Shown here one piece after another: positions 17,951-25,903 of a stretch of DNA of 64,000 bases. The position numbers were made by a program, and so were the translations under genes. Location: the NCBI GenBank assembly GCA_963662705.2, contig OY759767.1:5456001-5520000 (forward strand). The letters run 5' to 3'. This DNA comes from JAPPHA01 sp963662705. Lineage in GTDB: Bacteria > Pseudomonadota > Alphaproteobacteria > Rhodobacterales > Rhodobacteraceae. The notes under the pieces were generated by a model. The model searched no databases. It saw nothing but the letters and a program-made list of their open reading frames with translations, and was not told the origin of the DNA. Position 1 is the stretch's first letter. Every line of letters starts with the position of its first letter.

Positions 17951-18985
17951 TCACGAACCCGAATCCGGGAGCCCGAACCTCTGAAATCGAAACCGCGTCG
18001 TCTGACGGTATTCGCTTTCGGGCACAAGAATTGCAGGCGGAAAATCGGGCCTGTTCGGGCTGTCAGGCCAGCATTGCGGCTCGAGGGCAACACCGGCGTG
18101 TGGACCATACGGCGATCCTTCAAGGCCGGGACGCCGCGTGGATGTCATGGCTCCGTGGCAAAGCTGCAGGCCGGGTTCCGTGGTTTCGATTTCCATTTCA
18201 AGGCCGGAACCGGGTCCCTTGAGCAAGGCGACCGGCCGGATCGGTTGCTGGTCCCGGGACAGGCAGAAATTGTGGTCATGGGGAAACGGAATCCCGCCCT
18301 CAGCGAGCGGGCGAAGCGAGCGAAAATCGAATGGCGTCGATTCAACCGGCAAGACGGCGCCGGTCGGAATCTTGTCGGTGTCCAACTCCAGGTAATGCTC
18401 CGCATCGACCCGAAGCTCGTGATCCAGGACCGTTTGCGATCCGTCCAGGTTGAAATAGCTGTGATGGGCGAAGCTGCACGGCGTCGCCGAAGTCGTAACC
18501 GCGTGGAATTCCAGTTCCAGGACCATTGGCGGGATCACCCTGTAGGTCAGCGTGACATCGAGCGTCCCGGGGAATCCCATGTGACCGTCCGGAAGCCGGT
18601 CCGCGAGCGAAACATGTGTCCTGCCGTGGTCGATGATCCGCCAGTTGCGGGTCGCAGAGCCCTCCCGTCCTCCGTGCACCGTCTGACGCCCATGTTCATT
18701 GCGGTCGAGGTGGATCAATCGCCCGTCAACCCGTACCTGCCCGTTCGATATCCGGTTGGCGTATCGCCCGACCGTCGCTCCGAAACAGGACGGATTCTCG
18801 ATGTATCCGTCAAGTTCCGGAAAGCCGAGAACCACCGGATGGTCCACAGCCGAAAGACGAAGGTCCTGAACGGCTGCACCAAGGGTGATGATCGACGCGG
18901 AAATGCAGTCCGTACCTATGAATGCGCGCCTGACGGAGTCACCGTTCCCGAGAACTCCGAAACTCTGCGTCACCGGACAATCCAT
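17951..18985 (-). CDS. galM: Aldose 1-epimerase (mutarotase)
   Basis: A 344-residue protein that interconverts alpha and beta anomers of an aldose. Family motifs: FGATVGRYANRI near residue 70, VHGGREG (conserved His) near 103, AHHSYFNLDG (catalytic His) near 175, and GVALEPQCWPDSPN (catalytic Glu) near 300. I start at the ATG at 18985 (MDCPVTQSFGVLGNG), with GGGAG a few bases upstream; the frame remains open to 19111 without support. It lies 138 bp downstream of an SDR sugar dehydrogenase on the same strand. With the SMP-30 lactonase at 25904 it suggests an oxidative sugar pathway in which the epimerase supplies the right anomer. Confidence 0.9.
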   Translation of the reverse strand: MDCPVTQSFGVLGNGDSVRRAFIGTDCISASIITLGAAVQDLRLSAVDHPVVLGFPELDGYIENPSCFGATVGRYANRISNGQVRVDGRLIHLDRNEHGRQTVHGGREGSATRNWRIIDHGRTHVSLADRLPDGHMGFPGTLDVTLTYRVIPPMVLELEFHAVTTSATPCSFAHHSYFNLDGSQTVLDHELRVDAEHYLELDTDKIPTGAVLPVESTPFDFRSLRPLAEGGIPFPHDHNFCLSRDQQPIRPVALLKGPGSGLEMEIETTEPGLQLCHGAMTSTRRPGLEGSPYGPHAGVALEPQCWPDSPNRPDFPPAILVPESEYRQTTRFRFQRFGLPDSGS

Positions 18986-19123
18986 TTTGGACTCCCGTCG
19001 TGGCCCATTCCGACGTTGTCGACAGGCGGCATTCGCGTTCCCCCGTGATTCAAGGGCCTCACCACGGGGTCCGCGGATCGTGATCCGTTGCCACGCGATT
19101 TCCAGGATCACGCCGCCTGGAGA

Positions 19124-19894
19124 TCAGCCGGTCGCGACAACGCCCCCGTCAATTGCCAAGACCTGGCCGGTCATCATCCGGCTTGCGGATGACGCCAGGA
19201 ACAGCACGCCTCCGACGATGTCGGTCTCGACCAGATGTTCCTTGATGCACTGCCGCGCAAGATGGCTGGCGAGCGACTCCGGGGTCGCCCAAAGCCGTTT
19301 TTGCCTGTCTGTCAACACCCAGCCAGGGGCGATGGCATTGACCCGAATCCCCGCACTTCCGAAGTCGCGCGCCAGGCCGCGCGTCAGCCCGGTTATTCCC
19401 GAATTGGCCGCCACGTAGCTCGGGTATCCGCCGTTTCCGATCATGTAGGAAATCGATGAGAAATTGATGATGGAACCGCCTCCCGCCTCACGCATTTCCG
19501 GTATGACCGCCTGGCAGGTGAAGAAATAGGGCTTGAGATTGACAGCCTGGGACGCATCCCAGAATTTCTCGGTCACGTCCTCTGTCCTGTGCCGCTGATC
19601 GTTTGCGGCATTATTGACCAGGACCGTAATCGGCCCCTGGGCCGCGGAAGTTTCCGCGATCGCCTTCTGCAGTGCCCCGATGTCGGTAACGTCGCAACGG
19701 ATGAACATCGGGCGCGACCCGCAGGCATCCTCCATCCGGTCGCAGAAATCCTCTGCGTCGGACCTCTGGATGAACGCGGTCCTGGCCCCTTGCTGCAGAA
19801 AGCCCTCGACGAGGGCCGCACCAATCCCGGATCCTCCGCCGGTCACGAATACGGATTGTCCCTTGAGGTCCGGAAATATCGGGTGATCTGTCAT
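19124..19894 (-). CDS. SDR-family sugar dehydrogenase with unusual active site
   Basis: A 256-residue short-chain dehydrogenase. The nucleotide-binding TGGGSGIG is at residues 18-25, CDVTD near 67, NNAAN near 95 and the catalytic Ser in NFSSISYM. The catalytic Tyr is in PSYVAANSGITGLTRGLARD, but where nearly all SDRs have Lys four residues on (YxxxK), this one has Asn (codon AAT). From memory it resembles Caulobacter-type xylose dehydrogenases, and a mutarotase and a lactonase gene lie close by, so aldose 1-dehydrogenase is the best guess. The ATG at 19894 is only 8 bp after the tnpB stop; in-frame sequence upstream belongs to the IS element. The Lys loss may impair activity. Confidence 0.82.
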   Translation of the reverse strand: MTDHPIFPDLKGQSVFVTGGGSGIGAALVEGFLQQGARTAFIQRSDAEDFCDRMEDACGSRPMFIRCDVTDIGALQKAIAETSAAQGPITVLVNNAANDQRHRTEDVTEKFWDASQAVNLKPYFFTCQAVIPEMREAGGGSIINFSSISYMIGNGGYPSYVAANSGITGLTRGLARDFGSAGIRVNAIAPGWVLTDRQKRLWATPESLASHLARQCIKEHLVETDIVGGVLFLASSASRMMTGQVLAIDGGVVATG

Positions 19895-19902
19895 CACTTG
19901 AT

Positions 19903-21072
19903 TTATTCCGCGACGAGCGCAACATCCACGCCCGCCGCCTGGAAACGGCCCAGGTTGCCGTAGAGCGCACGAAGCATGATGCCCCGTGCGCCGTTCATGT
20001 CCCGGTCGACGACGATGATGCCGTCCGAAACCGTCTTCGCGCCGCCAAGGTGCTCGTTCACGAAGCCGTCCCATGAGCGTGTCTTACTCGTGTACGCCTC
20101 GTTCACGACGATCAGCCGTTTGCCGTATTTCCGGCACATCCAGGCCAGCTTCTGCCTGAACCGGTAGTGGCCAAGGCCCAGCATCGAGCGCACGGTCTTC
20201 GTCCTGATCCGGCGATCCTCCTTTGCACTCATGTCCTTCGTCTCGAAGGACGGCAGCAGGATCACGTCGAACGCCTGCACGAGGTCATAGGCAACCCGGC
20301 GGTGCAGGTCGTCGACCAGGTTGCGGACGCGGATCGCGAGCCTGTCGATCCGCTTCTCGAAGTGGCGCTTCCATTCCCCGTGCCTTGCCTTCGCGCGGAG
20401 CCCGACCAGGCGGTCGAGCTTCAGCAGGAGCGGAAACACCTTTTCGGCATAGAAGCCGGCGCCGTAGCTGGCGGCGTGGTTCACCGAGTATGCGGTCACG
20501 AATGTCCGCACGCCGGGGTCGAGGGCCACGACGGAGCGGACTTGGATTTCGTCCTGCCCAACCGTGACAATGTGCTTCTGAGCGCAAATGAACCACTGCC
20601 CCCGCTCAAGCACGATGGTCGTCAGCTTCCCCCATGCCTCGTCGGGCATGGGTTCCGCCAGGTCGAAGTTATGCGCGACGAACGCGCCTGACAGCTTCTG
20701 GACGGCAATGCGCTGCCGTATGTCCTTGATGCTGCGAAAGGAAAAGCCACAGCGTTCTCCGTCCTTCCGTCTCCGGATCACGGCGTCGCGGGTTCGGAAT
20801 GCCCCATTGACCGCCTCGTCGCAGTCGGCGGAGCGGAACGTGCCGCCGCGCTCCTCAACCTCGGAGCGCACGAAGGCGCGGATCGTGGCGCGCAGCGCGG
20901 TCTGCTTCAGATCCGGCCCCCCGGGATCCACGAGGCCGCGGTCGGCCTCGATGAAGCAGGCGATGGCAAGGTTGTAAGCGCGGCGCTGCTGGCGGACCAG
21001 CTCATGCAGCAGCTCAGGGTCCTTCGGGTAGGCCCTGATCTTCCTTGTGCCCTTGACCAGAACGCTTCCCAT
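19903..21072 (-). CDS. tnpB: TnpB RNA-guided nuclease (IS607 type)
   Basis: TnpB is the RuvC nuclease guided by an omega RNA from the element's 3' end and is the ancestor type of Cas12. This 389-residue copy keeps the RuvC acidic residues: Asp185 (VVALDPGVRTF), Glu277 (LLPSFETKDMS) and the Asp pair 356/358 (VVDRDMNGARG). The usual four-Cys zinc finger between RuvC-II and III is not there: residues 325-350 read EAYTSKTRSWDGFVNEHLGG, with Arg where the first Cys pair begins and no Cys at all. The ATG at 21072 gives the typical N-terminus (VLVKGTRKIRAYP). An omega RNA would overlap the 3' end of this gene and the first bases of the SDR gene. Confidence 0.88.
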   Translation of the reverse strand: MGSVLVKGTRKIRAYPKDPELLHELVRQQRRAYNLAIACFIEADRGLVDPGGPDLKQTALRATIRAFVRSEVEERGGTFRSADCDEAVNGAFRTRDAVIRRRKDGERCGFSFRSIKDIRQRIAVQKLSGAFVAHNFDLAEPMPDEAWGKLTTIVLERGQWFICAQKHIVTVGQDEIQVRSVVALDPGVRTFVTAYSVNHAASYGAGFYAEKVFPLLLKLDRLVGLRAKARHGEWKRHFEKRIDRLAIRVRNLVDDLHRRVAYDLVQAFDVILLPSFETKDMSAKEDRRIRTKTVRSMLGLGHYRFRQKLAWMCRKYGKRLIVVNEAYTSKTRSWDGFVNEHLGGAKTVSDGIIVVDRDMNGARGIMLRALYGNLGRFQAAGVDVALVAE

Positions 21073-21568
21073 GGCGGGAGTTGCAGAAGGAAGTGATAGA
21101 CGCAACGAGGCAACGGACGTCGAACCGGTCGGAAAGATCGTCCTCTTCCAGAAGTTCGATGCTTCCTCCCGAAAGTTCGATGACGTGCCTGATGAGTGGG
21201 TAGCCCGAGCGGGTGATGCGGTCCGATGTGGCAGCCACCACATGGACTGCCTCTCCGCGCAAAGCTCGTTCCAGTAGGGCGACAAAGCCTCGTCGCTTGA
21301 AATTGAATCCGGATCCAGTGTCACGGACAACCTGTCCATCGGGATATCGATCACGCAAGAGTCGCTCCTGCGTGTCAAGGGATGACCCCTGCTTGGCGCT
21401 GGACACGCGAGCGTAGAGGATGGTGTCGGGATCGACAGGAACCCAGACCCTGTAATGTCCTCCAGGTGTCCGCTCAAATCGTCGATATCGCCCTCCCTCG
21501 ATCCAGCGGCGGACGGTTTGCGTGGTGACCTTCTCGCGTCTCGCAAGGCGTGTCGTCGTCATCCACAT
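21014..21568 (-). CDS. tnpA: IS607-family serine recombinase TnpA
   Basis: A 184-residue transposase with an N-terminal MerR-like helix-turn-helix (TTQTVRRWIEGGRYRRFERT, then GGHY) and a small serine-recombinase catalytic domain. The nucleophile is expected in YARVSSAKQGSSLDTQERLL. The basic C-terminal tail (SRHGKRSGQG) is as in IS607 TnpA. Domains and length are normal, so it may be active. It overlaps tnpB by 59 nt in another frame. An inverted repeat just upstream of its start is a likely recombinase-binding or promoter region. Confidence 0.9.
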   Translation of the reverse strand: MWMTTTRLARREKVTTQTVRRWIEGGRYRRFERTPGGHYRVWVPVDPDTILYARVSSAKQGSSLDTQERLLRDRYPDGQVVRDTGSGFNFKRRGFVALLERALRGEAVHVVAATSDRITRSGYPLIRHVIELSGGSIELLEEDDLSDRFDVRCLVASITSFCNSRHGKRSGQGHKEDQGLPEGP

Positions 21569-21572
21569 ACTG

Positions 21573-21623
21573 CAACATACGCAACAATCCCGGTGGACTC
21601 AAGCCCAGATGTCGCGTATGTTG
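21573..21623. repeat. 10-bp inverted repeat upstream of tnpA
   Basis: CAACATACGC at 21573-21582 and its exact complement GCGTATGTTG at 21614-21623 are separated by 31 bases. The left arm is preceded by CATACTG, giving a further partial direct repeat of the CATAC core. The position, 5 bp ahead of tnpA, suits IS607 left-end binding sites. Confidence 0.85.
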
Positions 21624-21640
21624 CTTGGTAGTGATGCAGT

Positions 21641-21894
21641 CGCTTCTCCTTTTTGGCGCCTGTGCCATGACGCGCTGAAATCTGACCATCAATCCATGAC
21701 TCCTGTCAGGAAGGCCCATCGCTTGAACGGGAACTCAACCTGCTCTGAAACCGGGTTTCCTGAATCTTCATATCCGTGCCTGCGCAGCATATGCAGTCAA
21801 GAAAATTCTGAAGTGCCTTTAGACCACGGTGCGAAGTTGTCTATGTCGGCAATTTGACTCATCGATATTTCGGTGCGCCATGGGCAGTCATAGG
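21641..21894. other. Spacer between IS607 element and hsdR remnant
   Basis: About 250 bases with no coding potential that I can support. It separates the left end of the IS607-type element from the stop of the hsdR remnant. Confidence 0.4.
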
Positions 21895-24800
21895 TTACGC
21901 AGCCGTCACCTGCTCCGATGTCAACTCGAACACCGCGTCCGTCATCCAGCGTTTGAAACCGTCATTGTCCATGAATTGTTTGAAAAACTGATTGTCGTCC
22001 GTCATCTTCGAAGTCATAGCCCGCAAAAGAGCCTTGTCGTGTTCAATGCGCGTGTTCTGCAGGCCCGAATATTGTTGTGCGTTCCTGAATGCGGTGTCAT
22101 CGGCCACTCCCGCAGGGATTTCCTCCGTGATGGGTAGCCTTACACGATCGCTATCCTCCCTAGCGATATCACCGAAGAAATCATTGAACTGGCTTTTTAT
22201 GTTCGAGATTCGGTCAAACTCTGGTTCGGGCCGATGTCCGCTGCCGCCTTCAGTTACGGGATCAATCTCGGCGTCTTCATAGGGCAGCAGGATTCTCTTC
22301 ACAGCCTGTTTTTCTGTCCGGTACCTAACCATGTCGATGGCATCGAGAATGCCCTTGGACAGATCCTCTTCCCGCGGAGCCGGAAGCTTGGGAATCAGGA
22401 AATTGAGGAAGATCGAATGTATTTCCCATGCTGTATTGTTCCAGGGCAAAACGCAGGACAGAAAGTTGTATGTTCGCACGAAACCCTTGGCCTTGCTCTT
22501 GAAGTCAACCTGTCCATCCTCGTCAAGATCTTGCCGGTAGATCGCAACGCAAGCATCGAGAATCGGATCAAGGCGGTCGCGTTCTTCGCTCTCGAGATAT
22601 CGCAAAACAAAGTCTTCCACTTGCTCTGGTGCGTACACCTGCGCACTGTCGAGATCGGCCTGCAAGTCGTGCAGCTTGTTGGGATCGGTTTCATCGGAGA
22701 GAATGGTCGCGCGGTAGAAGCCTGCAATCGTATCGCTGATCGTCTTCGCATCGTTCAGGAAGTCAAGCACGAAGACATCGTGCTTCTTCGGATGCACGCG
22801 GTTCAGGCGCGATAAGGTCTGAACCGCCTTGATGCCGGATAGCGTCTTGTCCACGTACATGGTGTGCAGCAAAGGTTCGTCATTACCGGTCTGGAACTTG
22901 TCGGTACAAACAAGAACTCGACGGGGGTCCTTGCGAATCCTTTCCGCGATCACGCGGGAAGGGAACCCGTTAAGCGTCGTTTCGCTCACCTTTGCGCCAC
23001 CGAATTCGTGCTCACCGGAAAAGGCCGCAATGGCACGGTACGGGTTCTTCCGTGCCTGGAGATAATCGCGGATGGCGTGAAAATACTGGACAGCGCGCTG
23101 GATCCCGTTTGTGACCACCATGGCCCGCGCTTTACCGCCAATCCTGCGCCGCGCCAACACCTGGTCTTGGAAATGATCCACCATGATCTCGCCTTTCAGG
23201 CGGATGGCGTAGTCGTGGCCCTCGACGAAACGCCGCAGCTTCTTCCGCGCCTTCCTCGTGTCAAACTCAGTATCTTCCTCGATGGTTCTGGCGAGCTTTT
23301 GGCAGCTCTTGACCGGGGTGTAGTGCGCCAACACATCGAGGATAAAACCTTCCTGAATTGCCTGCTTCATGGTGTAGTTGTGGAAGGCCCGGTGCTTGAT
23401 AGTACCGTCGGGTTGCGGGTCAGGCGCGCCGAAAATCTCAAGCGTCTTGTTCTTGGGCGCGGCGGTGAAAGCGAAGTGCTGGCGTTCGGCAGAAACTTGC
23501 GCGACTGCATTAGGTGGTCGATCTGGTCCTCGAAGGTCTCGTCCTCTTCTTCGGTACCCGCTTCGGATAGCGCCTGCGCCATCGCGGCGCTGGTCTGTCC
23601 GCCCTGGCTGGAATGGGCCTCGTCAATGATAATCGCGAAGCGCCGCCCGCGCCGATCGTTTCCGATCTCATCGATAATGAAAGGGAACTTCTGCACCGTC
23701 GAGATGATGATCTTCTTGCCAAAATCGATGAATCGGCGAAGATCGCCTGACTTCTCGGCGTGACCCACAGTGGCACCAACCTGGGCGTACTGCCGGATGG
23801 TTGCGTTGATCTGATCGTCGAGGATGAGGCGTTCTGTTGAGACGATGACAGAATCGAAGATCGAGGCACCCCTATGGTTGAGCCCGATCAACTGATGCGC
23901 CAACCAGGCGATGGAGTTGCTCTTGCCACTTCCGGCTGAGTGCTGAATGAGGTAGCGGTGCCCCTCGCCGTGCTCGGCGGTGTCTGCGAGCGGTTGGCGA
24001 ACGACGTCACGCTGATGGCATCGAGGCCAGATCTGTTTGCGCACCTTTCGGCCCGTTTTCTTGTCCTTGAACTCCACCAACTGTGCGTAGTTTTCGAGAA
24101 TGTCGGTGAGGTTCTCACGGGTAAGCGCGGGTGAGCACATCGCACCACAGGTAATCGGTTTTGATTCCGTCCGGGTTGGGCGGATTACCGGCTCCGTCGT
24201 TCCAGCCCCGGTTGAACGGCAGAAACCATGACGCCTTGCCCATTAACTCGGTAAAGAACCGGACTTCTGACTCATCCACTGCGAAGAGGGCGGCACAGCG
24301 TCCGAGTTCGAACAGTTTCTCGAGCGGGTTTCGATCCTTCCTATACTGCTCTACAGCGTCGCCGACGGTCTGCTTAGTGGGATTGTTCTTTAACTCGAAT
24401 GTGATGACCGGCAGGCCGTTGATGAAAAGGACTATGTCCAGCGCACGCTACGCCTCGGCATGACTGTCGCGAAGTTGCCGCGTAACGGTGAAGCGGTTTT
24501 GCTTGAAGCGCTCACGGGCCTCAACGTTTCTCGGCGAAGGTGTGCCGTAGAAAAGCGCAAGCTCGTGAGGGCCGTGACGGATACCCTTCCTTAGCACATC
24601 GACGATACCCCATTTCGAAAATTCGCCCTGCAGCCGGGCAAGAAACTTTCGCCGGGTCGGACCATCTTCATCAAGTGCGAAGGCTTCGGACAACTCGGGC
24701 TGCGTGGTGCTCAGAAAAGCAGCGAGCTGTGACCTGTCTACGCCGTAGTCGCGGTAGCTGTTGCAACTCCAGCCGACGCCAAAGTAGTTGGCCGCCGGCA

Positions 24801-24897
24801 CGGAGATTTCGCCGGCGGCCGACGGGACGCAGGCCTTGCCGGTCAACACCTTGCAGATCAGTTCCTCAAGACCTTGTTCGGATGTGTCAGTGGTCAT
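21895..24897 (-). pseudogene. hsdR: Type I restriction enzyme R subunit (hsdR), broken, orphan
   Basis: HsdR is the motor and nuclease subunit of type I restriction systems. The full gene can be followed over about 1000 codons with three lesions. Residues 1-149 start at 24897 and stop at an in-frame TAG (24447-24449), after which the same frame continues with the nuclease core LDIVLFINGLPVITFELKN. Near 24130 the frame shifts, then continues with Walker A HSAGSGKSNSIAWLA and the DEAH box IIIDEAHSS. Near 23480 it shifts again within the HFAFTAAPKNKTLEIFG region. The helicase and C-terminal part from about 23370 to 21895 is open. No hsdM or hsdS is present in the window, so this is a non-functional remnant unless the lesions are sequence errors. 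Confidence 0.9.
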
Positions 24898-24898
24898 G

Positions 24899-25225
24899 TC
24901 ATTGGTTCAGGATGGGCACTTCAATGACTTCGCCGGGCTGCACCAATGAAATCGCCTGTCGGATCTCCCTTGCGCGAAGGCGAACTGCGGGCCAGGCATT
25001 AGCAAGCAAGACGACGATACCGATACTCTTTCCTGCCAAATTCTGTTGGTAACGGAGGCTCTGATCCGTCGTCACGAAAACCTCGTATCCCTCTTCCTCC
25101 GACAGATCGAGCAAGGCGCCGTTATCCTTGTCCGACCATCCTTTCTCCGCCAACGTATCGACGGAGTGTTCCGGAAGGTGATTTCGTAACGGCGCAGGTG
25201 TTCCTTGATCGAACAGAACCTTCAA
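24899..25225 (-). CDS. DUF5615 PIN-like toxin
   Basis: A 108-residue PIN-like protein of the DUF5615 type: N-terminal MKVLFDQGTPAPLRNHL with the first acidic residue, then DNGALLDLSEEEGYEVFVTT and DQSLRYQQNL with further acidic residues. Proteins of this family pair with DUF433 proteins as putative type II toxin-antitoxin modules, the PIN-like partner being the presumed RNase. Its start overlaps the antitoxin stop in an ATGA. It sits directly upstream of the hsdR remnant on the same strand (one base between), inside the island that separates the lactonase and SDR genes. Confidence 0.82.
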   Translation of the reverse strand: MKVLFDQGTPAPLRNHLPEHSVDTLAEKGWSDKDNGALLDLSEEEGYEVFVTTDQSLRYQQNLAGKSIGIVVLLANAWPAVRLRAREIRQAISLVQPGEVIEVPILNQ

Positions 25226-25449
25226 TGCGCCAACGCCGTCCTTAAAACCTTGGCCTCGTGTTCAAGAACGGCGCGAACCTGTTCTTCTTCGACACCAGGA
25301 AACCACTCCACAAAATCGTTGATCGTGGCGCCGCACGCGAGGTTCTCGTACAGTGCGGACAGTGGGACCCGCGTGCCGGCAAACACCCACGCGCCACTGA
25401 CCTTTCCCGGAGTTCGTTCCACCGCTGGGCATGCCGTCCAGTCCGTCAT
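25222..25449 (-). CDS. DUF433 antitoxin
   Basis: A 75-residue DUF433 protein. The motif WVFAGTRVPLSALYENLACG is the family core and is followed by FVEWFPGVEEEQVRAVLEHE. DUF433 proteins have a winged or homeodomain-like helix-turn-helix and act as the antitoxin and likely repressor of DUF5615 toxins. I start at the ATG at 25449 because AAGGAGAAAACGCA precedes it; the frame stays open to 25536 without support. The 4-nt overlap with the toxin fits coupled expression. Confidence 0.83.
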   Translation of the reverse strand: MTDWTACPAVERTPGKVSGAWVFAGTRVPLSALYENLACGATINDFVEWFPGVEEEQVRAVLEHEAKVLRTALAH

Positions 25450-25903
25450 TGCGTTTTCTCCTTTTGCAAATGTGTGCTGCATATGCGTGAATTCGATTGG
25501 GCATGGTTGACTCCATTTCCGCCGCTTTCGCCGCAATTTTCTGGCGTGCGGCCATGACTCCTCAACTCCTGCCGCTCAGTTCCTTCCAACGCCGCGCCTG
25601 ACCGTGTTCCCCGGCCGTTGCCCAACCAATCGGATCCAAAAGGAATCATCTGTCTCTTCTGTCACACCTCGTGGTACACGACCCCGTTGCAAACAATTTA
25701 CCCGAAGCACTCAATACAAGGAACTTGGAATGCTCCCTGTGGAGACTTTGGGCGCTAAGGCGCTCCGTCGCCTTTTTCTTTTCTCACGCAAGCCCACAGC
25801 GTTCGGTTTGGGTCCGAAGATCGGTGATGTGCGATGTGTTCGAGATCTCGAATTCGGGATCATCGAGTCGCTCGCGCACTGGCCCGAAACGCAATCGAGT
25901 GCA
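25450..25903. other. Intergenic with an orphan plus-strand terminator
   Basis: The region between the DUF433 gene and the SMP-30 stop. No convincing coding frame is seen. A plus-strand terminator at 25757-25782 has no plus-strand gene in front of it, so a small RNA ending there is possible. Confidence 0.4.
25757..25782 (+). terminator. Rho-independent terminator without an upstream gene
   Basis: AAGGCG (25757-25762), a six-base loop CTCCGT, then CGCCTT (25769-25774), running into TTTCTTTT. The hairpin and T-tract point in the plus direction. The nearest annotated genes on both sides are on the minus strand. Confidence 0.65.

Larger units (their letters stand above)
19895..21640 (-). mobile_element. 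IS607-type element (tnpA + tnpB)
   Basis: A serine-recombinase tnpA and a tnpB overlap by 59 nt on the minus strand, the standard IS607 arrangement. The left end probably includes the 10-bp inverted repeat at 21573-21623. The right end cannot be far past the tnpB stop at 19903 because the SDR gene begins at 19894. IS607 elements make no target duplication or terminal inverted repeat, so the exact ends cannot be read here. Confidence 0.75.

Noticed and set aside
19903..21072. TnpB as a nuclease-dead regulator (TldR-like)
   Set aside because: The three RuvC acidic motifs are all present, so a dead-nuclease regulator is not supported.
19903..21546. A 547-codon version of TnpB
   Set aside because: The first 157 codons are the tnpA region in another frame; the natural TnpB start is at 21072.
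21895..24897. Programmed frameshifting in hsdR
   Set aside because: There are two shifts and a nonsense codon, with no slippery runs at the breakpoints; decay or sequence error is simpler.
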